NCBI GenBank assembly: GCA_016209885.1
Contig: JACQVF010000042.1
Span: forward strand, 19,938-83,937
DNA length: 64,000 bases
DNA from: Gemmatimonadota bacterium
Lineage (GTDB): Bacteria > Gemmatimonadota > Gemmatimonadetes > Longimicrobiales > Gaopeijiaceae
Reading direction: 5' to 3'
In this document: one piece after another, positions 49,876-57,861 of the stretch
Numbering within the stretch: the first letter of the stretch is position 1
How the letters are laid out: the number at the start of each line of letters is the position of its first letter
The notes under the pieces: generated by a model
The model's input: only the letters and a program-made list of their open reading frames with translations
What the model was told of the DNA's origin: nothing
The model's database searches: none
Translations under genes and position numbers: made by a program

Positions 49876-51474
49876 TCAGCCGCCGCCCCGCGGGATCGGG
49901 CGGCCAGCGAGCAGGCCGGTGTGGCGTCCGTTGCGGATCGCGAAGCGGCCGTTCACCAGCACGTGGACCGTGCCCTCGGCGTACTGGTGCGGGTCCTCAT
50001 ACGTGGCGCGGTCACGGATGCGCGCCTCGTCGAAGACGGCGATGTCGGCGTAGAAGCCGGGGCGCATGAGCCCGCGGTCCGGGACCCCCAGGAACGTCGT
50101 CGCCAGCGAGGTCATGCCCCGGATGGCGTACGGCGGCGAGATGACAGAGTCGTCGTAGACGAAGAGGCGCAGCTTGCGGGTGAACGCGCCGTAGACGCGC
50201 GGATGAGTGATTCGCTGCCCGGGCTCCGGCGTGCCCCCGTCCGTGCAGGTCATCATCCACTCCTGACGCGCGAGGTATCGGGTGTTCTCCATATCGTAGA
50301 GCTCCAGGTTCATCACGCCGGCCTCATCCCGGGCGAGAACCCGGCGCACCGTCTCGGCGACCGGGAGGCCCCACTCGCGCGCGACATCAGCGAGCGTCTT
50401 GCCGTTGAGGTCCGGCCGCTCGTCGACGAACATGATCTTCTCGGCGCCCCCACGAATGTCGAGCATCTCCATCGTTTCCACGTCGAGGCGCGCGCGCGTG
50501 GCGGTGTCGGCGAGGCGGGCGCGCATGGAGTCGCGTCCGCCGCCGACGGCCCAGCGGGGGAGCGCGTAGGCGGAGAGCGAGCTCTGCGTCGCCGTATAGG
50601 GGTGCTGCGCGGCCATGACGTTGACGCCACGAGCCCGGGCCTCGTTCACGAGGCGGGCGCCCTCGGGTGCGCGGCCGTAGTTCTGGCGGCCCTGGGCGTT
50701 GAAGTGGCTGAAGATGACCGGCGTGCCGCCCCGCTCGCCGATCTCGATGGCCTCGCGGATCGAGTTCAGGTAGCCGATCCCTCTGTAGGCGGCGCCGAGG
50801 TCACGGTCGTGCGTGTCGTAGATCCCGCCGTAGCGGGCCGCGACCCGGGCGAGCTCGACCACCTCGTCGCTGTTCGCGAACGAGCCCGGCGCATAGAAGA
50901 GGCCGGTGGAGAGCCCGATGGCGCCCTCGCGCATCCCGCGGTCCACGTACGCCTTCATGCGCTCCATCTCGTCGGGCGAGGGCGGGCGGTTCGCCATCCC
51001 CATGACGGCGCGGCGGGCGGCGGCGTGGCCGACATAGTGGACGGCGTTCACAGCGATCCCGTTCTGGCGGTAGCGCTCGAAGGTCGCGGCGATCTCGTTC
51101 GTGCCGCCGCCGTCGATCCCCAGGACCACGGTCGTGATCCCCTGGTAGAGGAACGGGAGTGCGTCGCGCCCGTAGTCCTCGTCGAGCGCGGCATGGCTGT
51201 GGGCGTCCACGAAGCCCGGCGTGACGATGAGCCCCGTCGCGTCCACGGTGTCTCGGGCCATGATCCCCGCGGACGCGGCGTGGCCGACGAAAGAGATCCG
51301 GTCGCCGGCGATGGCGACGTCGCGGATGACCCACGGGTTGCCCGCGCCATCGTGCAGCTTGCCGTTCCGGAGGAGGATGTCCGCGACGGCAGGGTGACCG
51401 CTGCGGCCGGCGCGCGCCGCCGGGACCGTGGCCGCCGCGAGGAGCGCCAGAACGAAGACGCCGAGCCGATGCAT
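49876..51474 (-). CDS. Exported N-acyl-D-amino-acid deacylase (amidohydrolase superfamily)
   Basis: A 532-residue protein with a signal peptide (about 1-22, FVLALLAAATVPAARAG). The amidohydrolase fold is seen from ILLRNGKLHDGAGNPWV; metal ligands are HxH in FVDAHSHAALDED, His in HYVGHAAAR and His in PVIFSHFNAQG; the tail motif HPRVYGAFTRKLRLFV matches D-aminoacylases. It would release D-amino acids from N-acylated forms in the periplasm, for instance from cell-wall or lipopeptide material. The ATG at 51474 has AAGGAG 6 nt upstream; longer upstream frames are not coding. It is divergent from proC. Confidence 0.9.
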   Translation of the reverse strand: MHRLGVFVLALLAAATVPAARAGRSGHPAVADILLRNGKLHDGAGNPWVIRDVAIAGDRISFVGHAASAGIMARDTVDATGLIVTPGFVDAHSHAALDEDYGRDALPFLYQGITTVVLGIDGGGTNEIAATFERYRQNGIAVNAVHYVGHAAARRAVMGMANRPPSPDEMERMKAYVDRGMREGAIGLSTGLFYAPGSFANSDEVVELARVAARYGGIYDTHDRDLGAAYRGIGYLNSIREAIEIGERGGTPVIFSHFNAQGRQNYGRAPEGARLVNEARARGVNVMAAQHPYTATQSSLSAYALPRWAVGGGRDSMRARLADTATRARLDVETMEMLDIRGGAEKIMFVDERPDLNGKTLADVAREWGLPVAETVRRVLARDEAGVMNLELYDMENTRYLARQEWMMTCTDGGTPEPGQRITHPRVYGAFTRKLRLFVYDDSVISPPYAIRGMTSLATTFLGVPDRGLMRPGFYADIAVFDEARIRDRATYEDPHQYAEGTVHVLVNGRFAIRNGRHTGLLAGRPIPRGGG

Positions 51475-51743
51475 GGGTGACTCCTTTTCACGGATCCGTG
51501 GACACGGGTTCCTGCGCCTCCACCGCCACCCTCCGGCAGAACGCCAACGGGATTCTGAGGGTTCCGGTCGCGGCCCGCAATTCTGCCGTCTGGCGGCCGG
51601 TTCCTCGGCGCCGGCTGCCTCACCGGGCCCTTTCTCGGAGTCGCGAGGCCGGATTAGGTTACTCACCCGCAGGACACGCAGGCGCGGTCCCGGCGTGCGG
51701 GCCTCGTGAGGCGTGAGACGGACTGAAGAAAGGACGGTCGGCC

Positions 51744-52580
51744 ATGGCGGCTGGTGGCGATGTACGGGACTGGACACGACGCGTCGCGATTCTCGGAGGC
51801 GGTAACATCGGGCAGGCGCTGGCGCGGGGGCTCGTCGCCGCGGGCTACTGCCTGGCCGAGGATATCACGATCACGCGGCGGCATGTGGAGCTGCTCCGTG
51901 AGTTCGCGGACCGCGGGTTCCACGTTCTTTCAGACAACCGGGCGGCGGTCCGGGGCGCGCACATCCTCGTGCTCGCGGTGCAGCCGCAGCAGATCGTGGG
52001 GCTACTCGACGAGATCCGCGGCGACCTCGATCCCGAGGGCCACCTGGTCATCTCGGTGGTCTCGGGCGTAAGCGTGGACGACATCCGCAAGCACGCGGGC
52101 GCGCCGGTCCACGTGGTGCGGGCCATGCCGAACACGGCGATCGCGATCCGCGAGTCCATGACGTGTCTGGCGGCGAAGGAGGGGTCGGAGCGGGGGCTCG
52201 CGGACGCGCGCGGCGTGTTCGACGCGGTCGGCCGCACGGTGGTAATCAGTGAGGACCTCATGACGAGCGCGACGGCGCTCTGCGCCTGCGGGATCGCGTT
52301 CTTCCTGCGCTCGATCCGGGCCGCGTCTCAGGGTGGAATCCAGATCGGGTTCCACCCGGACGAGTCGCTTCTCCTGGCCGCTCAGACGGCGAAGGGCGCG
52401 GCGTCGCTCCTTCTCGCCGCCAACAGCCACCCGGAGTCGGAGATCGACAAGGTCACGACGCCGCGCGGCTGCACCATCGCCGGACTCAACGAGATGGAGC
52501 ACCAGGGGTTCAGCTCGGCGCTGATCAAGGGGATCGTCGTCTCGGCGGACAAAGCCGCCAGGCTGTTCGAGGGGGCGTAA
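51744..52580 (+). CDS. proC: Pyrroline-5-carboxylate reductase
   Basis: A 278-residue NAD(P)H-dependent enzyme for the last step of proline synthesis. Rossmann motif VAILGGGNIGQALARGL, VVRAMPNTAIAIRESMTC (the conserved MPN), and the C-terminal substrate region TTPRGCTIAGLNEMEHQG are present. In most ProC proteins the last motif reads SPGGTT; PRGCT is the same site with the expected Thr kept. AAAGGA lies about 8 nt before the ATG. Directly after the stop codon the sequence continues as a truncated nitrilase with no spacer, so its original downstream region has been lost. Confidence 0.92.
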   Translation: MAAGGDVRDWTRRVAILGGGNIGQALARGLVAAGYCLAEDITITRRHVELLREFADRGFHVLSDNRAAVRGAHILVLAVQPQQIVGLLDEIRGDLDPEGHLVISVVSGVSVDDIRKHAGAPVHVVRAMPNTAIAIRESMTCLAAKEGSERGLADARGVFDAVGRTVVISEDLMTSATALCACGIAFFLRSIRAASQGGIQIGFHPDESLLLAAQTAKGAASLLLAANSHPESEIDKVTTPRGCTIAGLNEMEHQGFSSALIKGIVVSADKAARLFEGA

Positions 52581-53015
52581 GGACCCCTCGCCCGCCAGGC
52601 CCTTCACGAATCGGGAGAGGACATCCACGTGGCGGCCTGGCCCACGGTGCATGAGATGCTCCAGGTCGCGAGCCGCCACTACGCCTTCGAAGGACGCTGC
52701 TACGTGCTGGCCGCGGGGTCGCTCCTCCGGGCGTCCGGGCTGCCGGCCGAGCTGGAGCCCCACCCCGGCCGCGTCACCTCGCCGGACCAGTGGGTGATCC
52801 GCGGCGGCAGCGCGATCATCGGGCCCGACGGGCGCTACGTGGTCGAACCGGTCTTCGACCAGGCGCGCATCCTCGTTGCCGAGCTGGACCTGGAGCGCGT
52901 GCCCGAGGAGAGCATGACCCTCGAGGTGACCGGCCACTACCACCGTCCGGACGTCTTCGAGCTGCGCGTCGTGCGCTCCGGACGCCGCGCCAGCGTGGGG
53001 CGAGAAGGATCCTAG
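52581..53015 (+). pseudogene. C-terminal fragment of a nitrilase, catalytic residues missing
   Basis: The frame starting immediately after the proC stop reads LARQALHESGEDIHVAAWP, then HYAFEGRCYVLAAGSLL, SAIIGPDGRYVVEPVF and VTGHYHRPDVFELRVVR. This is the last 140 residues of an aliphatic/aryl nitrilase. In the family the catalytic Cys sits in a CWE-x-x-MPLARQ block, so the break is within a few residues after that Cys; the Glu and Lys of the triad are farther upstream and also absent. A GTG at 52629 with GGGAGAGG 8 nt upstream could still allow translation of 128 residues, but no nitrilase activity is possible. Confidence 0.85.
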
Positions 53016-53420
53016 CCTGGAACTGCGGCGCCGACGTGGTCGGACTCGGGGCAAATCTGACGCAGCGCGACGAGCCGACCAGACTGTCCCGGTAAGACCG
53101 GGGGGGCACCCGGCCATAGGGTCTCACCGTCGGCTCAGACGATCTTCCTCCGTTCAGGCGAGAGGGCCTTGGACAGGCTCCGGGTGTTGAAGAACCGAAT
53201 GTTCTTCAGCTCCATAACGCGGACGTGCAGTTCCACATTGTCATGAGCCCCGACGACCTCCAGCGGGCCGGGGTCGACGCGCTCGGCAAGAAGTGGTCGT
53301 AGGGCAGGGTGGGCCAAGAGCCCTTCACGGATACCGCGACGAGTAGCCAGGTGAAGAAGCCCGGGTCCCGTAGCGTCAGGGCGGTGACGGCGCCAGCCCG
53401 TCACCGCCCCGTAGCAGCCG
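53016..53420. other. Gene-poor stretch after the nitrilase remnant
   Basis: 405 bp without a convincing gene. A minus-strand frame (53135-53443, 102 codons) overlaps the end of the aegerolysin-like gene and a plus-strand frame ends at 53302 (PDDLQRAGVDALGKKW near its end). Neither has an SD, a recognisable domain or a clear start. One may be gene debris. Confidence 0.4.
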
Positions 53421-53801
53421 CTACGTGTTCGGCTCGATGGCACTCGGAACGGTGCTCGTCGTGATTTCGAACGACGCGTTCAGCGGGTGGCCGCTGTCGT
53501 TCCAGCTGCCGAGGCCGGGGCCCGTGCAGCCGTTACTGGAGCTGCCGACGGGGCAAGACCCGTAGAAGCTGTAATACTTGGTTTCTTCCGGCTCGACGAT
53601 GAAGTACGTTGCGGTTCCCCGAGCGCCGATCGATGCCTCGTCGTCATTCATGTAGATCGTCGCAGACTGACCTGCCTTGATGGGCGTCGGCGGACTACCA
53701 CTGCCCCACGAACACGAATCCAGCGACGAGCGGCTCAGATCGACGTACATCGCCCGCGTCATGCTGTTCTTCACCGATAGATACACCCCGAAGTTTGCCA
53801 T
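53421..53801 (-). CDS. Small beta-sandwich protein, aegerolysin-like
   Basis: A 126-residue protein without a signal peptide: MANFGVYLSVKNSMTRAMY, then PPTPIKAGQSATIYMND, RGTATYFIVEPEE and SFYGSCPVGSSSNG. The order (N-terminal VxVxN strand, a PP-x-I-x-x-G-Q turn, GTxTY, and CPxGSxxN near the end) is that of aegerolysins and related membrane-binding cytolysin folds; overall similarity is modest, so the assignment is tentative. The residue composition (Ser/Thr/Asn/Tyr-rich) differs from all neighbours and suggests transfer. GAGGAGG before the ATG and a TTGACA promoter at 54006-54034 suggest good expression. No MACPF partner gene is nearby. Confidence 0.75.
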   Translation of the reverse strand: MANFGVYLSVKNSMTRAMYVDLSRSSLDSCSWGSGSPPTPIKAGQSATIYMNDDEASIGARGTATYFIVEPEETKYYSFYGSCPVGSSSNGCTGPGLGSWNDSGHPLNASFEITTSTVPSAIEPNT

Positions 53802-54005
53802 CAGACCCTCCTCTGGAGAAATGAGTGGACGGCGGCGTGCTCGACGACGCCTGTGATTCCCGAAACGCCGCGTCCTCGGGAGGTCTACGAAGCTCTCGGA
53901 TCGTGCGCACGGACTTTGCCCGGCTGATTGTCCGGGCCAGGTCCTGAGCGGATTCCTGGTGGCGCTTCTCGGCTAATGTCCTGAGGCTGACTGGCAGGTC
54001 AGGAC

Positions 54006-54034
54006 ACCTTACAGCTCGGGCGTGCAAATGTCAA
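54006..54034 (-). promoter_or_regulatory. Sigma-70-type promoter of the aegerolysin-like gene
   Basis: Minus strand: perfect -35 TTGACA (54029-54034), 17-bp spacer, -10 TAAGGT (54006-54011). RNA start near 53999. Confidence 0.6.
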
Positions 54035-54129
54035 GAGTGAGTCCTATTCTTGGGTTGAAACCTGGCGCAGCCTCGGCCGCCTCGGGCGCTTCCCCCATCG
54101 CCCCGCTGCACCCGGCTGCGTAGCTTGCA

Positions 54130-54159
54130 GCAGGTCGCTGCACTCTTTGAGCGACCTGC
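54130..54159. repeat. Dispersed motif, inverted pair forming a 10-bp hairpin
   Basis: GCAGGTCGCT (54130-54139) and AGCGACCTGC (54150-54159) are perfect inverted copies of the core motif separated by 10 bases. No T-run follows on either side. Confidence 0.6.
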
Positions 54160-54315
54160 CAGCGGCCGTGCGCCGGCCGGCCGAGGGTAGCGGGGTGACG
54201 CGCACTTGGGGGGGCGGGCCGATTGCAGCACGGCGAAATGGGCTCAAGCGGGTTCTGCGTGCACGGCGGGACTCGGTGGCCGTCCCCGGCCCGGAGGTTT
54301 GGCGAAGCCCGGCCG

Positions 54316-54711
54316 CTACCGGAAGTAGAGGTACACGCCGTAGGCTCCTATCCCGGCCCCTGCAACCATGACGAGTGTTCCGGCCTCGCCGCCGAGGATC
54401 GCGCCGGCCAGGAAGAGAGCGCCGCCGGCGGCCATGAACGCCACGCCCGACCCGCTCCGGGCGGGAGCCGCCCACGGGAGCGCCGTGTTCTCCCCGACCG
54501 CATCTGTTGCGCGGGTGTACGGGATCATCGCCGGGTGGGCTGCCGGCACCAGGAGCGCGTCGAGGGCCGAAGGCCGGAGCCGCTCCGCCGCCCGGGGCCT
54601 CGAAGCGGACACGTCAGCGGAGGCCGGGAAGGCCGGCGGCAGGCTCGCCGGCGGATCGCCCGGGGTGCCCAGCCCCAGGCCGATGAGGAGCAAGACGGTG
54701 GCAGGATTCAT
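54316..54711 (-). CDS. Small exported or membrane protein of unknown function
   Basis: A 131-residue protein with an N-terminal signal peptide or anchor (MNPATVLLLIGLGLGTPGD), a Pro/Ala/Ser-rich middle of about 65 residues, and two closely spaced TM helices at the C-terminus (VAFMAAGGALFLAGAILGG and TLVMVAGAGIGAYGVYLYF), ending in Arg. A hairpin of two TM helices after a disordered periplasmic segment is common in short Gemmatimonadota envelope proteins of unknown role. GGAGGG about 8 nt upstream supports the ATG at 54711. It is divergent from the M24 peptidase gene. Confidence 0.7.
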   Translation of the reverse strand: MNPATVLLLIGLGLGTPGDPPASLPPAFPASADVSASRPRAAERLRPSALDALLVPAAHPAMIPYTRATDAVGENTALPWAAPARSGSGVAFMAAGGALFLAGAILGGEAGTLVMVAGAGIGAYGVYLYFR

Positions 54712-54893
54712 GTCGCGCCCTCCTTCCCTCCTTACGGAAACGCAGGCTGAGTCGACAGAAACGATATGGGGTACGGCGCCGATTTCAAAGGCCGGGGATC
54801 GGCGTTGGCGCTCGGGGAGCTGCGGCGCATCCAGCCGCGGAACATGATGTCCCGCTCGCGCTCTCCTCGCGTTCCCGGCCGGCCCGGCCCACT

Positions 54894-54916
54894 GTGGTTC
54901 TTGAGCGACCTGCCAG
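54894..54916. repeat. Dispersed intergenic motif, copy upstream of the M24 peptidase
   Basis: GTGGTTCTTGAGCGACCTGC followed by CAG, 17 bp before the ATG at 54933 and next to its SD. Same orientation as the copy at 45018. Confidence 0.55.
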
Positions 54917-54932
54917 ACCCCGGAGGAAGATC

Positions 54933-56603
54933 ATGGCCGCTTCAATGCGTGTTCCGTTCTCGTCGTACGCTCTGTGCGGCGTCGCCGCCCTCGCGCTCTC
55001 AGTAGGCGGCGCCGGGGGCGGGGATGGAGAGAGCGCCGGCCGCTGCGGAGCGGCGGCGCCTGCGCGTGAGCGCGTGGCAGGGCGGGAGGTTGAGGCCGCG
55101 AGCGCCGAGGGCGCGGGCGTGACGACGGCCTTGCCACGGGCGGAGGCGCGGTGGCGGTCAACTCTGAGCCGCGGCTCCCGCAGCCAGCAGGCGGGGCGGC
55201 GATTCGAGTACAGCTACGCGGAGGAGGAGGCGCTGGCCGCGAAGCTCGATCTGGACCACCCGGACCCGGAGCTGATGAGACGCATCTTCGCGAAGCGCCG
55301 CCAGCGTGTGCTCCAGGCGATTCCCGACGGTGCCATGATCGTATTCTCCGTGGAGTGGGTGCAGCCTCGCCGGCTCGAGTTCCAGGTGGACCACAGCGAC
55401 AACCACGACTTCATCTTCCTGACCGGGATCGAGGGGCTCGAGAGCGTGGAGTCCGCGCTCCTCCTTCTCCCGGCGGAGGAGAAGAGCTGGGTCGTGCTCT
55501 ACACGTCCCAGGACGCGGCGCGCGCTCGAGAGGTCACGGGGATCGAGGACGTGCGGCCGTACGCCGAGCTCGAGCAGGACCTTTCCGTGGCCCTCACCGA
55601 CTACCGCGATTGGCGGATCACGCAGATCCGGCGGTGGCCGCTGGCGGCCGCGCTGTCGAAGAGGTGGGGGCGGGACCACAAGGTCCTGTATTTCAACTAT
55701 CCGCGCTTCTTTCGGGTGGGGATGCCGGAGCCCTCGCGGCTCGAGTTCTTCGATCGGCTGCGCCGCTTCTCGCCGGAGCTCGCGATCCGCGACGCCAGCG
55801 ACGTGCTCGATCCGGTCCGCATGCTACACGACGCGTACGCGCTGGCGAGCCTCCGGCGCGCGGTGGAGATCACGGGCGAGGGAATTGCAGAGGCGTTCCG
55901 GGCGACACAGGCGGGGATGACGGAAGCGCAGGTCATGCAGATCGCGGACTTCGTCTACCGCTACCGTGGCGGCTACCTGGGATTCCCGACGGGTGTGCGC
56001 CGCTACCCGATGGCGGGTCGGCCGGCGGGCCCGTCCATCCCGGAAGGCTTCATCCAGTACGTCCCTCGCTCCGGGATGGAGGCCCTCCAGCCCGGTGACA
56101 TGCTGCACATTGACACGGGCGCGGCGTTCAACCACTACTCGGCGGACATCCAGCGGGATCTCCCGGTCGGCGGCAGGTTCAATGCGGAGCAGCGGCTGCT
56201 CTACGAGATCGCCCTGAACGTGCAGAAGACGGTGATCTCGCGGATCCGTCCCGGCGCGACCTGGTGGGAGCTGCACCGTCTGGCCGAGCGGATGCTCCGG
56301 GAGGCAGGCGGCTACGACCGATACTGGACCTACGGGATCGGTCACTTCATCGGCATGGAAGTGCACGACGAGGGCGACTACGAGGGGCCGCTGGAGGCCG
56401 GGATGGTGCTCTCCATCGAGCAGGGCGTGGCGCCGCCGGACGGCCCCCGGGTCGCGTTCGAAGACGACGTGATCGTCACGGACGACGGCCACGAGTGGAT
56501 CAGCCGGTCCATCCCCATCGAGATGGCCGAGATCGAGGCGCTTGCCCGCGAGGCCGGCAGCTTCGAGGGCTTCGTCCGGAAGGAGCCGCCCGGTACGCGG
56601 TGA
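54933..56603 (+). CDS. Exported Xaa-Pro aminopeptidase (M24B, aminopeptidase P family)
   Basis: A 556-residue enzyme: a signal peptide (about 1-30), a low-complexity region to about residue 95, an N-terminal aminopeptidase-P domain (RRQRVLQAIPDGAMIVFS and HDFIFLTGIEG) and a C-terminal pita-bread domain. The five metal ligands are visible: Asp-Asp in LHIDTGAAFNHYSADIQR, His in GIGHFIGMEVHD, Glu in LSIEQGVAPP and Glu in FEDDVIVTDDG. It would remove N-terminal residues before proline in the periplasm or outside, adding to the peptide-degrading set. The ATG at 54933 has GGAGG about 6 nt upstream. Confidence 0.92.
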   Translation: MAASMRVPFSSYALCGVAALALSVGGAGGGDGESAGRCGAAAPARERVAGREVEAASAEGAGVTTALPRAEARWRSTLSRGSRSQQAGRRFEYSYAEEEALAAKLDLDHPDPELMRRIFAKRRQRVLQAIPDGAMIVFSVEWVQPRRLEFQVDHSDNHDFIFLTGIEGLESVESALLLLPAEEKSWVVLYTSQDAARAREVTGIEDVRPYAELEQDLSVALTDYRDWRITQIRRWPLAAALSKRWGRDHKVLYFNYPRFFRVGMPEPSRLEFFDRLRRFSPELAIRDASDVLDPVRMLHDAYALASLRRAVEITGEGIAEAFRATQAGMTEAQVMQIADFVYRYRGGYLGFPTGVRRYPMAGRPAGPSIPEGFIQYVPRSGMEALQPGDMLHIDTGAAFNHYSADIQRDLPVGGRFNAEQRLLYEIALNVQKTVISRIRPGATWWELHRLAERMLREAGGYDRYWTYGIGHFIGMEVHDEGDYEGPLEAGMVLSIEQGVAPPDGPRVAFEDDVIVTDDGHEWISRSIPIEMAEIEALAREAGSFEGFVRKEPPGTR

Positions 56604-56627
56604 GTCGCTGAGCCGGTGAGGGCGCGC

Positions 56628-57677
56628 CTACTGCTGCCCCGTCCCCGGTGAGGAGCTGTCCGTGGGCGCAGGCGTCCTGTGCCCGTCGTCCGGAGCCTCC
56701 TCCTCGAGGAACGGTTCCATGTGGATGACGGCGTCCACCATGGTCGGCATCTCCTCAACCAGCTTGCGCCGCACCCTCCCTCCTAGGGTGTGGGCCTCCT
56801 TGAGGGAGAGCGTGGGGTCGGCCTCGACGTGGAGCACGACCCGGTAGCCGGCCCCGCTCCTGCGGGCGAGGATCTTTTCAATGCGCCGGACGCCACGTAC
56901 CTCCAGGGCCTTGTGCCGCACGAGCTCGAGGACGGCAGGCGACGGCGCCCGGTCCATGAGGTCGTAGACAGCAGGGCGCAGGAAGCGGACGCCGTTCGCG
57001 GCGATGATCCCCGAGGCCGCGAGCGCCGCCCAGTCATCCGCCTCGGCCCACTCCGGCCCGCCGATGAGCGCGATCGAGATCCCCACGAACGCGGCGCCGG
57101 AGGTGATGGCATCCGCGCGATGGTGCCAGGCGTCGACGCGGACCGCCACGCTGTCCACCTCCTCGCCCACGCGGAAGACCGTGCGGAAGAGGAGCTCCTT
57201 CAAGCCGATGACGGCGACCAGCACCACGAGCGTGAACGGCGCCGGCACGGTGTGGGGGACGCGAATCTCGCGCAGCGCCTGGACGGCGATCCCCGCGGCC
57301 GCACCCAGGAGCATGAGCGCCACGGCCGCGGCAGCCACGGCCTCGGCCTTACCATAGCCGAACGGATAGCGCTCATCCGGAGAGCGGCCGGAGATCTGGA
57401 GGCCGCGCGACACGATGAGCGACGAGAAGATGTCCGTGGTGGACTCGACGCCGTCGGCGACCAGGGCGTAGGAGCGGCCGACGATCCCGGTAGCCACCTT
57501 GACGATCACCAGGACCGCGTTGGTGAGGAGGCCGAGCCGCGCGATGCGGACGGCCCGCTGCGTGCGCCGGTTTCCGTTCAACCCACGTCGCCCAGGAGTT
57601 CGCTGCCGCGCGTCGCCACGGTCCGGGCGCGGCTTGCTTGCCCGCTCCGGTGGCCGCCTCTGTAAGATAGCAGGCAC
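56628..57677 (-). CDS. Cation diffusion facilitator (CDF) family transporter
   Basis: A 349-residue divalent-cation efflux protein with six TM helices (about 48-235) and a cytoplasmic metallochaperone-like C-terminal domain (about 245-330, KALEVRGVRRIEKILARRSG). The TM2 site is LVADGVESTTDIFSSL and the TM5 site is VDAWHHRADAITS. HxxxD in TM5 fits Zn/Fe-type members; the TM2 site has Asp and Asp with Glu-Ser between. Probable substrates are Zn, Fe, Co or Mn. The N-terminal 32 residues are Arg/Pro-rich, and a TTG at 57581 (LNGNRRTQRAVRIARLG) may be the true start. It is divergent from the MATE gene. Confidence 0.9.
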   Translation of the reverse strand: MPAILQRRPPERASKPRPDRGDARQRTPGRRGLNGNRRTQRAVRIARLGLLTNAVLVIVKVATGIVGRSYALVADGVESTTDIFSSLIVSRGLQISGRSPDERYPFGYGKAEAVAAAAVALMLLGAAAGIAVQALREIRVPHTVPAPFTLVVLVAVIGLKELLFRTVFRVGEEVDSVAVRVDAWHHRADAITSGAAFVGISIALIGGPEWAEADDWAALAASGIIAANGVRFLRPAVYDLMDRAPSPAVLELVRHKALEVRGVRRIEKILARRSGAGYRVVLHVEADPTLSLKEAHTLGGRVRRKLVEEMPTMVDAVIHMEPFLEEEAPDDGHRTPAPTDSSSPGTGQQ

Positions 57678-57861
57678 GACGGAAAAGGCGCCCCTTCAGG
57701 ATGCCTCGGGCACAGTCGCAGCTCGCGCCGGGGTTTGAACCGCAGAGCCGGGCGCGTGTCGAAGCGGCTGTTGCGCGGGGTTCGGGAGCCGTGCGACCAT
57801 TGGGCAACCGCGGCCCGGGGAAAGGGGCGGCGAAAGGTGGAGAGCGGGAGCGAGGAGGAGG

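Larger units (their letters stand above)
53802..54315. other. Leader and spacer upstream of the aegerolysin-like gene
   Basis: 514 bp. It holds the promoter at 54006-54034, a leader of about 200 nt with no supported ORF, and a back-to-back pair of the dispersed motif at 54130-54159. Longer frames here (for example 54044-54475 minus) lack SDs and domain signals. Confidence 0.5.

Noticed and set aside
53117..53443. Small frames on both strands (plus frame ending 53302, minus frame 53135-53443)
   Set aside because: Neither has an SD or domain; the minus one overlaps the end of a better gene. Kept only as possible debris.
54044..54475. A 143-codon minus frame
   Set aside because: It crosses the repeat pair and overlaps the small membrane protein gene out of frame; Arg/Gly-rich with no signal.
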